Source: Schistosoma mansoni
Taxonomy: Eukaryota; Platyhelminthes; Trematoda; Strigeidida; Schistosomatidae
Length of the DNA: 64,000 nt
Assembly (NCBI RefSeq): GCF_000237925.1
Contig: NC_031500.1
Coordinates: 1,736,001-1,800,000 of the forward strand
Direction: 5' to 3'
Within the stretch, counting starts at the first letter, position 1, and the number at the start of each line of letters is the position of its first letter. The translations under genes were made by a program, and so were the position numbers. The notes beneath the pieces were generated by a model, which was not told where the DNA came from, searched no databases, and saw only the letters and a list, made by a program, of their open reading frames with translations. Shown in pieces: positions 42,981 through 54,800 of this stretch.

Positions 42981-45900
42981 TACATATGTGACATGCTTAT
43001 TTTGTGGAATAAATTTTTCTTTGTATTTCATGTGTTGAGTTACTAAGGTTGATTAGTCCCTTGAATCACAAGATTGCTAGTACTTGAGGATGTTGTTCAT
43101 TTGTAATATCTCAATTGCTTATACACCAAACCTTCATCTCGGTTGGTTTTTGTATGTAAATAGTTCGCCTATTTAGTCAATTTTAGTATAAAGCGTATGT
43201 CAATCACTCATTTAAACTTAAAGGGAGACTCAACAAACCATTAATTCCATGTTACTGGGTAAGGATTAATCCCTTCTTGATCCCATTTAAATATATCCGC
43301 AAACCTTTCAAGCAGGTTGTGCTTCTCCCAATTCTAGTAGTTATTGTGACCAATGATGTGAAGGAAGCCAACATGTTGTTCCGTGTACACTTGTTTGTAA
43401 CCTTAATGTGGGTAATCATTTTCATAATTTTATACCGACTTCTTGATAAGATTTGACTAGTTGTACAGGTGCTCACCAATATGGTCCTATCTTGGTGTAA
43501 CTCACCTATGCGATATCAAATTTGCATTCGTATCTGCATTAAATATTCAGAGAAGTTGTTCACGATATACAGCCAATTAATTAGATGGTGGTGTGGAAAT
43601 TGTAAATAATGTCATGATACCAAAAGCAGATTAGCGGTATGTTTCCCCGTCTTGCCTCATTACAATAGATGCTCTCATCAAGTAGGCCAGTTTTTTACTC
43701 GTGGATGTGGCAAATTACACTTAGGGTCGATTTCATGATGACTTGAAGAATATATTCAGCCGAGAAATAGTTCGACAGCCACTTGAATATGATCCTTAGC
43801 AGGGACTGAAAGTAGCGGTAGGGTTCTGGTCTCGAATAAAAGTTTGAGAGTAGCGAAAGTGTGATGTGAGTAAATGGAGAACTTGGGTGAGTAGGATTGG
43901 CGTTAGAGTTACTGATGGTTTCTCGCCTGGAAAACCCTTTAAAACCACTAACAATAATGATTTGGTGATACTCTAAGGGATAATCTGTATGGTCGTTGTT
44001 CAAATTTAAAAGTTGTTATTGGCCTACCATAGCCTTAGAAGCGATAATAAACCAGAAACATGTCATCTTGAGTGTGCTGCCTTTGGCTACATTGACTTGA
44101 CACTTCCTAAGTTATCGGTCCTTATGTTATTTTTGCAATATTTCTCTAAATGCTAGAGTTTGTTTGAAAGCCGTTAACTTATATTGGCAATAGGAGTCCT
44201 GAAGCTATTAGTGTATTTAGTATTATTACTATCATCACCTCATATATATACAACACAAGCTGTCTGTCGATTATATCGTAATATTGAATCATGCCTCTAT
44301 CCTTTGTTAGGTGACAATTAGTTCCGTTTTTCGTTCGGTGGTAGGGTTTATTTAACAAGCTAACTTGAAAATCACGTATCAGGGTGTGTTTGCACCGATT
44401 TAACCTGTTTTAGACTTAGTCCCAAGCGCTTATTCGTTCATGTTTTTCAGGTACCGGTCCAATGTTCAGGTTACTTAGTTGAATATATTTCTTATCTGAC
44501 GAAGTGGAGACGTAGTGTTGCTTGGCACTTTTCCAATGCGACTTAAAATTTGGCTCAATGAGCTTTATTGTATGCAGACGCTCTGACTGCATTTCTTACG
44601 AAAAGTTATATACTATAGAGTTTCTGCTATCTTTGATAATTTATTTATCGAACATGCACTTTGAAACAAAAGTAAGGTATCCGGCAATTTTTAGCATGTA
44701 GTCGTTATTGTTGGTTGTGAAATATCTGCACATTCATGGGAACTAGCCACTTCATCATGAGGTAATCTTCGTAAAGAGCCTAGAATCAAGTGTATTCATC
44801 TTAAAAATGCCAATATAGATGCATTTGAGTCTAAAATTATGTAGGACTTGAATAGTAAATTTATGGAATGTCTGAGAAGCATGTGTTATTTCAATATCAA
44901 TGTTGTAATCAAGAAGTGTTTTAGAAAATGTTGGTCTACGTTTTTAGTGTATGATGCACAGGGTTATGTGTTTGTGTTATGAGGTTTGGTCAACTTGAAG
45001 GATTTTATGTTGACAGTTTGTGGCACCATATAAAACTCGTATAGTTAGGATTTCCTAAACTATGTAAGCTATCACCACGAACAATCTTTGTCTTAAACTA
45101 GTATGTGAGGATTATACGTGAACAGAGCAACGTTAGTTGCAAGCTACACTACTGTAATAATAAATGCCCATGTTAATGGTGTACGTAAACTGGGAATTAA
45201 GGCTGTCATCTATACACATGTGCATTGGGCATTAATTGTAAGAATCAGTGAATATGAGTGGTACCACAGTATTGTCTTCTCCCTAATTTATCAGGAAATG
45301 AGTGCTACTGGTTTAGCTTAGATGATATCAGTCATAATTAATGATCAGTATTAACGTTCCCCGAATTGTTCTTTGTCAAACTAACGACAGTAATTTTTAT
45401 CAATCCTTTGAATTCTTACCAATAAAGACAAGGAGTTGGTGGTGGTATTTATTGCTCTCTAGCTTTGTACGATGTATTGTGTGCTGGTATAAACTGCGTT
45501 ATGTAAGATGGTAGAATGCCCAATCAATATACAGCGACAAACAACGTGGAATGCAACCGCTGCCTTAAAGTATTCTTGGTATATTCTACTTAACGACTAT
45601 ATGAGTTAAGTTCCAGTGATTTTCCGCCCAGATACCATACCATTTTCCACTTCGTTACCCACCTATTAAATGGAATCAGTTTCAAGATATTACTATGGAA
45701 GTGTTCCCTAGGTTAGAACCTTTTTAATGACTAGTGCTCTAACCCATCATCCACAATTTCGTTTAATCTGCCAATCACAATATAAAAGTTCCATTTTTCG
45801 ATTATTAATAGTGCGATTACACTGTGATTATTGTATGTTATATGGGGATATTTTTATTGCACACCATAGTTTCACAAAGAATCCCTTTCAATCTCTCTCG

Positions 45901-46400
45901 TTAGGATAAGATGTTCGTACGACATAATTGCTGAATTTGCACCGTTATCGCTGCTAAAATATAAAACCCTATCTTACGTAGAAACGGTCCTAAAGTGACT
46001 GAGCCATTAAAGCACTTCACTGCGTTCCATACCTTTCAAATCGAACAGCCGAGTAATCATCCTACATAAAATGTACCTCAGAGCTAGGTACTGGATAGCA
46101 GGTACATGAAACCAATGGTCGGATGCGACTGCAGTATCTGAGTATGAATTATGATTGATTTATGCTAGAAACTGACCGCGTTTCTCTACCGTAAATTTTG
46201 ATTTATGCTGTTAAGTGATTTAATCACAATACAAATGTATGACCTGTTCTATCGTTAAACAAATGGAAATAAGCGATACAAACATTCAAGTACATTTGTG
46301 ATTCAGCCGCAACCTAACGCACTGAAGATATGTAGCGAGATCTTATTATTCACAGATACCTCGATACAACCTATCCTTTTTGGCTACAGGCTGGCGACAT
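42981..46400. other. Downstream of RPL24: unique AT-rich DNA, nothing recognised
   Basis: Open frames here are short and on both strands, with no splice or domain support. No copy of families A-E is recognisable until a decayed family-A SINE at 46430-46480. Confidence 0.5.
43008..43013 (+). terminator. RPL24 polyadenylation signal AATAAA
   Basis: AATAAA lies 28 bases after the RPL24 stop codon and is followed by a T-rich stretch, the expected arrangement for a compact ribosomal-protein 3' UTR. Confidence 0.7.
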
Positions 46401-46600
46401 TTTTGTAATAATGGTTAGTACAGAACGCGAGTTTCGTCTGATTTACACACACTAGTATATCTGCATCCTAGTTTTGATATTCACACAAGGAGACTTGAAC
46501 ATTAACAGCCTACTGCTAGGTAAGACAATAGTAATAATAATAACAGCTTAAGGTGCTGGGTTCCAAACTCGAAATATGAACAATAACACCACGATTCTGG

Positions 46601-47057
46601 TTATTTATTTAAACACATAAATATTGGTACAAGGAAGCACCAGATAAATATGCGCCACACAAATCTCATTTGATTTGTGTGAGGGCTGTGATACTGCCCA
46701 GACTGAAGCAGGTGGTTTTCTTAGGGGGCCATACCCCGAGCCTTTGACCTGAAGGTCTAGTCCACAAGGCAGTGGAGCATCGTAAAGAGGATACAATCCC
46801 ATGGTAGCCGGTCACCAACGATTGTGTCATACGCCATTTGTTCCCTCAGGATACTGGAGCCCATGCGCACCATTGGTTTGGAATGAGGGTTTTCCAACTC
46901 CCCTAGGTGAACTATCCGTGTCCACCAATCCGGTTAAAGCGCCTGGACATTTGCTTTTCGTCCTCTAAATTTCATAAACAACACCCCAGTGGCGAGAAGG
47001 CAGTGAGTAGGACTTCCCTAATAGAGGCTATATTCGCGTGACCATGTGAGAGCATTT
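46601..47057 (-). repeat. Family D repeat, interrupted
   Basis: Runs from the AT tail (ttatttatttaaacacataaat) to gtgagagcattt, where a foreign 400-bp segment starts. Resumes at 47462. Confidence 0.8.
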
Positions 47058-47461
47058 ATTATTATTATTATTATTAGCTTTATTCAATATTATATCATTT
47101 GGTACAAAATCGAATTCTCAGCATAAAGTATTTCAACATGTTTACGTTTCTTATTTCTTCGTTGCTCCTGATGATAAACATTCAGTGATCGCCAGTTGGA
47201 TGTCAGCAGTTTAGTCAATCGACATATGAATAATGTATATTCTTTTTGCTGCATGTTCCCAGCAAACACGACATCTCTGATTAGGCCTTTTGTAACTTTT
47301 ACAGCGAAAGTTTGTACAGTTTTCAGAAACGCACCGGAATAGGTTGTGTGCTTAATAGCCATAATGATGTATTAAAACAAACAATATTAGATAACTTGTT
47401 GAAATATATAGATGACGGGAAACAGGTAGCCCAGATGTTTAAGCAGGCCGCCCTTCTTTTT
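47058..47461 (-). mobile_element. Nested insertion inside family D repeat, retroelement-like 3' end
   Basis: Interrupts the family D sequence between gagagcattt and gagggagagcgg. On the minus strand it ends with a stop codon, then TTGAATAAAG and a (taa)n run, like the 3' end of a non-LTR element. A 90-codon minus open frame (47362-47090) covers most of it. I do not recognise the protein. Confidence 0.6.
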
Positions 47462-47516
47462 CCAGAGGGAGAGCGGACTCTCCCCCACTCTCGGCCGTAC
47501 CAGGGCATTTGGGGGC
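47462..47516 (-). repeat. Family D repeat, continuation after nested insertion
   Basis: gagggagagcggactctcccccactctcggccgtaccagggcatttggg (in parts) equals the distal end of the 35.9-kb copy. Confidence 0.75.
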
Positions 47517-48420
47517 ACAATTCAGGTACTATATCTAATTAACATGTAAGTAATATACAATAATAATATCGGGTATGTACACATCACCGCCAACAACAAA
47601 TCATCATTAAAGGGAAACTTGAATTTATCCATGTGTATTTGTGATCTTTTTTACACGCATATACACCAAAAGAAATACCGGTTAAAAATAGGGGGAAATA
47701 AAAAAAAAACAACTTTTTTTTGTCAGTGTGTGTACTTTTCGTTTTAATCTGCGGATATTCTCGCAACAGATTAACTATCATAAATAGAGATTTCAAAAAA
47801 ATAAATAAAAAATGAAGGAGGGGGGGTTACGAAGGTAGAATTTCATCAATATTGACAAATGAACAAAATGTTCAGCAAAAGACAAACAAGAAAGCGAAAA
47901 TAAAACAAGATAGTGTGAACACGAAGTATCAACAACATCACAGATTAGGAAATCATTGTCTACCATTGAAATAATAACAATATTAAAGTAATAAACTGTA
48001 ACCATATGTGGAAGTAAGGTGGGAAATAGTTTAACTTCCATGACACCATTTCAGAGTAGAAGAAAGAAAAGAGCTTATTAACAAATAAAAAAAAACCAAA
48101 TGGGAAATAACTAATTAAACAAGTCAATCGTATTATAAACTAGATATTTATTTAGCTGGAAGAGATAAAAAAAAAGGAAAGTTCTTTTTCTTTGTATTTG
48201 TGCTTTGAAAACTCCCCTTTTCTTTTTAGTTGGGAGAGGACACAAGATTCACTGAGTACATGTGAACCCATGTGTATAGACATATATGATTCACAATAGT
48301 ATGTTATTGTGAATACAACAGTTTGGAGGAGGATAGTTACTGAAAAAGAAAAGGAAACGAGATTAAACAATAGGTGTAAAAAAAACTCTTCTGGTATAAG
48401 ATCCAAACCAATATAAGTTC
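47517..48420. other. Low-complexity AT-rich DNA, nothing recognised
   Basis: A and T runs, a G run near 47819-47827 and no shared repeat. The texture resembles the RGS 3' UTR; possibly UTR of an unrecognised transcript, but nothing proves it. Confidence 0.35.
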
Positions 48421-48469
48421 TAGGCGTGATTACTGTAATCAGATTAATAAATCGGGGTCCAATGTTTTA

Positions 48470-48665
48470 CAAGTTTAACTTCAATCAGTTCATCATATTA
48501 CGCGACCATCTTTCATTCCATACGGTGAGTATCATCCTCACACCCAACACGGTTGTGAGGTCATGGATATACACTGCTCAGGAGTCCGATACTCGGACAA
48601 AACAACTGTCCAGTGTTTTCAGGTATTCAATAGTTGTCCAAAATAGATCGGTTCGTGATCTTAGA
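48470..48665 (+). repeat. Family-B SINE remnant
   Basis: gtatcatcctcacacccaac, ctgctcaggagtccgatactcggacaaaacaactgtccagtg: only part of the hammerhead core survives (GGACAAAAC). Confidence 0.55.
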
Positions 48666-48774
48666 TAAATCTAACTATTTCTACAACTCAATACTGAAAA
48701 ACTTATTGGTACTTGTTCATGTAGGCAAGTACAGACTATTTAGTCGTTGTCTATGTGATTATTATAACCAACAG

Positions 48775-48950
48775 TTGAGACTCTGAGTGATAGTTCAAAA
48801 TCATCTACAATGATGCAAGCTCATTCACTCTCTTTGTCTGCTCTTGGATTCTTAGTTTCTAAATGACCTTTTAAATTTTTTTATCCTATTGACCCATATT
48901 TTTCCTTCTCAAATCTATGCTTAATCTTTTCTATTCCCTCTGATATTGTT
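48775..48950 (+). mobile_element. LINE family 1-related 3' UTR fragment
   Basis: gagactctgagtgatagttcaaaatcatctacaatg and ttcactctctttgtctgctcttgg follow the order seen at 5055-5150. Decayed. Confidence 0.45.
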
Positions 48951-48956
48951 ACTTAT

Positions 48957-49318
48957 GTCCGGCGGTTTAACCGAGTTGGTGGACACGGAGGGTCCAAATA
49001 GGGGAGTTGGAAAACCCTCATTCCAAACCAATAGTGCACATGGGCTCCAGTATCCCGAAGAAACAAATGGTGTATGAACCAATCGTTGGTCACCGGCTAC
49101 CATGGGACTGCATCTCCTTAAGATGTTCCACTGCCTTGTGGACCAGATCTTTAGGCCAAAGGCTCCGGGTGTGACCCCCTAAGAAAACCACCTGCTTCAG
49201 TATGGGTACCTGGGCAGTATTACAGCCCTCACACAAATCAAATGAGATTTGTGAGGCGCATATGTATCTGGTGCCTCTTTGTACCAATAAGTATGTGTTC
49301 AAATAAATAAATAAAAAT
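48957..49318 (+). repeat. Family D repeat (truncated)
   Basis: Orientation with the AT tail at the right (gtgttcaaataaataaataaaa). Begins at gtccggcggtttaaccg. Confidence 0.85.
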
Positions 49319-49924
49319 ACTGTTACTATCCATACTTCTCTGAGATTTGCCTTGACAATTTCATTTGATTATGTTAATGATTTGTAGCATCTTGAACTGA
49401 TATAAACATGTATCAAGTTCTATACTGGGTATAACTGACTAATTGACACTCAAGCAGATGTGTCCTTTATATCATACAAAACAAAAGGCTGATCATAACG
49501 GATGAATTGTATTCGAACTCAGTGAATTCTATCGGGTAAGTCAATCTTGCATAGAACGCATTTATGTAATTGGGTGTTATTCTACTGATATGTGCGCTAG
49601 CAATATCAAGTATTTTAACTAATAAGTCTAGTCAATATACAAAAAGCCTATTAAACAATTCTGCACTTGGCAAATGTTAATAAATAAAGTGAACCAAAGT
49701 CATAGATAGTGACAGGTCTACGCATAAATATGTATTAGTTTAAGATGTCACAATTTATGCATTAAAGCATAGTGAGAAAGCAAACTGACAACATAAAACT
49801 GCACACAATTAGAGTATCATGTATATATGTAAGGATATAAGTATCCCTCGTCTTGATATCAAGAACTTCCAGTCTCTACTGGGATATGTGTATCTTCAGC
49901 AGATTGCATATATTTACAACTTTT

Positions 49925-50475
49925 AGCAAAGTTGGGCTGTGATTAGCAGTTTATTCAAAGGAACGCGTTTCATGCTATGTGAGATCCAGATGGATGTACC
50001 TGTATCTCAGGGTCGAAGTTCAAGGCGGAAGGTAGCAGGTTCCGGTTTCAGGGTAAATATACTGAACAAATGAAAATGTATATGGAAAACCTAAAGTGAT
50101 ACCCATATGGATATTACGATTAGTTCCAGTGTGACAGCAACATTACCGAATGAATAGTGTTGAGGTTAGACGAAGGATACTAGGCAAAAATAGCAAATCG
50201 GATGAAGAGTTAGTGGACTTTCATCGATTGGGTTGGTTGAGATTTGCATTACACATAGGCCAAGCCACCGCTTGCTTTGACGCACGATGCTCGCTCGTGT
50301 AGATTGGAAAAAGACGAGGACTAGTCAGATCAGGACGTCATATAAATCTACGGCCGTTGATCTGAGGTATTTTGATTGGGAAACACCATTTATTTGGGAT
50401 TCGGGAGACAAACATGATCAGTGATTTGAGACGTTAGTATGAAATACTTCAGAATCGAACTTAGTGGAGCAAATG
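49925..50475. repeat. Decayed family-A SINE and LINE family 1-like piece
   Basis: 49925-50040 has gattagcag, aacgcgtttcatgc and gatggatgtacctgtatctcagggt (family A, antisense). 50155-50475 resembles the LINE family 1 C-terminus (gatgaagagttagtggactttcatcg, gggttggttgagatt) with stops. Confidence 0.45.
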
Positions 50476-50702
50476 TAATTCACTTTTAGTCTCCCTTTAA
50501 TATCTCGAGTTTTAAAATTAATTCATACCTAGTTCTTCTTTTTCAAATCAATTTTTTTATATTTAATCTCATTTTAGCGATTATTGTAAGGATTTTATAT
50601 GGCAACTTACATTTAAGAACATTTGTATCGGGCTCTAAAGTAATAATAACTAACTAATACATCTCCACAAATTATGAACACACACTTGAACTATTCATTT
50701 AA

Positions 50703-51240
50703 GCCTCCAAATGCCCTGGTACGGCAGAGAGTGCGGGGGGCTCGCTATCTCTCTCTCGAAATGCTCTCACATGACCACATGTACACAAACATTGATAGGG
50801 AAGTTCTAGTCACTGCCTTCTCGCCTCTACGGTATTGTTTACGAAATTGAGAGGACGAAAAGCGAATATCCGGAGCTTCAACCGGCTTGGTGGATACGGT
50901 GAGTCCACCTAGGGGAGTTGGAAAACCACAATTCCAAACCAATGGTGGACATGGGATCCAGGATCCCGAACGAACAAATGGCGTATGAACCTATTATTGG
51001 TCACCAACTACTATGGGACTGCATCTCCTTACGCTGCCCCACTGCCTTACGGATTAGACCTTCAGGTCAAAGGCTCCGGGTGTAGCCCCCCAAGAAAACC
51101 ATCTGCTTTGGTCTGGGCACCTGGGCAGTATCATAGCCCTCACACAATTAAATGAAATGGTAATGCTTGTGTGGGGCATATATATCTGGTGCCCCCTTGT
51201 ACCAATGTTTATGTGTTCAAATAAATAACAATAATAAATA
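50703..51240 (+). repeat. Family D repeat, near full length
   Basis: From ccaaatgccctggtacgg to the AT tail gtgttcaaataaataac. Lies 430 bp downstream of the SEC16 stop. Confidence 0.85.
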
Positions 51241-51249
51241 ACTATTCCA

Positions 51250-51430
51250 TTAAAAGTGCTCTGGCGCGAGACTGGTAAGTCCTGGGTTTGAATCTCGCGA
51301 GTGCGGGATCGTGGATGCGCACTTCTGAGGAGGAGTCCCATAATAGGACGAAACGGTCGTCCAGTGCTTTTAGGTTTTCCATGGTGGTCTAGCTTCAATT
51401 GACTCATGATTTCAACTATGAAAATCTCTA
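51250..51430 (+). repeat. Family-B SINE, 5'-truncated
   Basis: Sense copy from the B-box side (gggtttgaatctcgcgag) to the tail (cttcaattgactcatg). A 3-base gag insertion after CTGAGGA disrupts the hammerhead core. Confidence 0.8.
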
Positions 51431-51668
51431 ATTATCTGAAAAATAAAATTTGATTGTAGAGACCTACATTTCACCGTAATTTAACGAGGGATAGAGAGAT
51501 TAAGCAGAGTAAAAACAATGAAATTACGACATGCAAAATGGTTAAGATTAACGACAAAATCACAAAGACAAGATATACATACACAAATATATGAGATCAC
51601 CTACCTACTAATAGATTGAATAGATTATTAAAAAAGATTACACACAAAATTGAGAGATTTCATTAATA

Positions 51669-51811
51669 TTATGAACGTGGATTGTTAATTGTTTGTGGAA
51701 GTGGGGGTTGAAGTGGATTGATCAATTTATTTGCTCCTGATTCTATAGTGTCATTAGCCAAAATATTTACATAACGTGATCGAGAATTGCTAGTACGTGA
51801 TGATATAGACC
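51669..51811 (-). CDS. SEC16A: SEC16 terminal exon: SRSRYVNIL and Pro-rich C-terminus
   Basis: 143 bp after a strong acceptor ctctgttccttcag (minus). It encodes SRSRYVNILAN, comparable to RARYVDVLN in human Sec16A, then PLQPPLPQTINNPRS and TAA at 51671-51669. No AATAAA is evident within about 200 bp downstream. Confidence 0.8.
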
Positions 51812-54800
51812 CTGAAGGAACAGAGACCGGATGGTATGTAGGAAACAGAGGTGGATTCAGCGCACTATTATTATTACTACTACTACTACTTAACTCATTG
51901 AACTGTCATCATTTTTTTGCATAATAAATGAAGATGCTGGTGCTGGCGGAGGTGGTGGTACCTTGTTCGATTCACTTCCGTCAGGATCATTCACATCAAT
52001 CCATTGTTTAAGGCGATCATCCCAAACTATCTATAATTGTAAAATATATATGACCCGTAAAAAGACAGTGAGACAAATTTGAAAAAAGATGGTTATACTC
52101 AAGCGAAACACAATACGATTAAACAACTATCAGTAATTAAAATAGGATTCAGCGAAGAAACTATCAGTAGACAATTGCCATTAATAGTATAGAATTTCCT
52201 ATAGCCTTTGGATCACGAACTGACCTCAGTTAGATCACCATTCAAAACCTAGATGCACTGTTTCGCCCAATTATGGAACTCCTTCAAAAGTACGCACTCA
52301 CGACTCCGCCATAAGGAATCAAACTCAGGACCTTCGATTTCGTGTATGAATACATAGATTCTACGTTACTGAATCGGCATCCAACGGTGTACATATCTAA
52401 CTTTATTCACGATATTGTGCGATCATCTTTCATTGCCTGTGGTGGATAACTGTCTCACACTCGACATGATTAAACTCCGCTATTTATGGCTTCTTCTAGG
52501 ACTTCAGGAATAGTATACTGAAGTTAGTCACTACTAAGAACGCACATGCTAATTGTTAGTGTGAGGTTCTGGATAGGTCATGGTTTTCTCGTTGGATGCC
52601 AGTTCAGTGGTCTATAGACTAAAAATTTACGCGCGAAACCGAAGGTCCTGGGTTCTATTTCTTGTAGTAAAGATTCGGACACGCACTACTGAGGAATACC
52701 ATGGTAGTACGAAACGGCCATCTAGTGCTTCAAGATATTCAATAGTGGTCTTACCAAAGTCAATTTATGATTTAAAAATATCATTAAAGCGTATAGAGGA
52801 AGAACAAAGATTAGAGCAGAATAATAACGATTTATAAAGTTGAGATCATGGGTCAATTGAAGCTAGACCACCATGGAAAACCTGGAAGCACTGGAAGACC
52901 GTTTCGTCCTATTGTGGGACTCCTCAGCAGTGTGCACCCACGATCCTACCTCGCGAGACTCGAACCCAGGACTGGTAGGTCCTACTGAGGAATACCACAA
53001 TAGGACGAAACGGACGTCCAGTGCTTCCAGGTTTTCCATGGTGGTCCAGCTCCAACTGACTCATGATCTCAACTATATAAAATTAATAAATCTCCACGAA
53101 ACCCCCTTCTGATAACGATTTATTTCGCTCCATTAGGTGCTCGTCAGTTGCTTATAATCATAATTATAAAGTAGGTTGAAATAGATGTTTTCAACCTAAG
53201 AGAACACAAAGAAATAAAGTGAATTATCATTATTCTGCACAAGACTATAATAATTGTCTAACTAAAATCGATTCAAGCTATGAAATTCCGAAAACCCTAA
53301 GTAACAAAATTAATGGTAGACTTTAAAAACCACACAAGGTTACTTATTTTGTCAAGGAAAAGAATGCTATAAAGTTTAGTTGAAACGTGTTGACGATCAG
53401 GGTACCCATTTCGAGATTTCAGTACGGATATCAACAACCCCAAATGCCCTGGTACAGTGGAGAGTGCGGAGAGCCAGCCCCCTTCTCGAAATGCTCTCAC
53501 ATGACCACACGTACACAGCTACTGATAGGGAAGTTCTAGTCACTGATACGGGGGTGGTGTTTACGAAATGCCTGGTGCTTAAACCGGATTGGCCGGCACG
53601 GAGCATCAGACCAAGGGGAGTTGGGAAACCACAAATCCAAACCAATGGTGCACATGGAATCCAGGATCGTGAACGAACAAATGGCGTATGAACCTATTGT
53701 TGGTCACCGGCTACTACTATGGGACTGCATCATCTTACGTTGCTCCACTGCCTTATGCATTAGACCTGTAGGTCAAAGGCTCACACAAATCGATAGACGA
53801 AGTGTGGTGCACATATATTTGGTGCCTCATTGTACGAATATTGATGTGTTTAAAGAAATAAATAACCCGAAATCTACCAACATTCAAAATACAATGATCT
53901 TTTTAGTTACAGATTACGGATCGAGGTATATGCGTTTAAAGGGACTTTTATCTAATTAGAAATTGATCATAATGTCCTCAATATCAAACAAAATAATAAG
54001 AAAATAATAGTATATACGCTCTTTTGGTTGTTTTCGAGATCACAAGCTAAATTTTCTTTCGATTATCTGAAGAATGTTGACTTTCTCACTCGATTTTTTC
54101 TTTACACACATGAAAGTGACAAAGGATTTCATTACAAATTCGACTAACAAAGACTAATCTCAAGATCAATACCTAAGTGAACAATTTCATTACTATAAGC
54201 TAGATTGTTACAATCATATATGTATTGGAAGTTCTCATAAAAGTCTCAATATTTCCTAAAATAGAGCCCCAGAGTGAACATCAACTCTGAGATGCAGGTA
54301 CATCCAGCTGTCGAGTCCCAAATAGGACGAAACACGCATCAAACTGGATTCCAATGCTAGCCACTATCCATCTTTGCTTAAAATAGAACTGTTCATCACT
54401 GTGATCATATACCACTGTTAACACTTAAATCAAATGACAATGTTATAGAATTGAGTTGTTAGATGTATAAGTTTATTAGGAAAATTAAACTATACTGTAC
54501 ACTGAAAAAATTGAATCGGTCAGTCAGAATGGAGAAGATAGAGAGTGTTGAACTCATGACCGATTTTTAAAATGGAAACACGAATACAAGCATTGTAAGC
54601 AAAGATGGATAGTGGCTAGCATTGGAATCCAGTTTGATGCGTGTTTCGTCCTATTTGGGACTCGACAGCTGGATGTACCTGCATCTCAGAGTTGATGTTC
54701 ACTCTGGGGCTCTATTTTAGGAAATATTGAGACTTTTATGAGAACTTCCAATACATATATGATTGTAACAATCTAGCTTAGAATTCCACCACAGTGGTCT

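Noticed and set aside
43252-45909. Open frames of 60-102 codons downstream of RPL24
   Set aside because: No splice sites, no domain, no codon signal beyond what is seen in random frames of this window.
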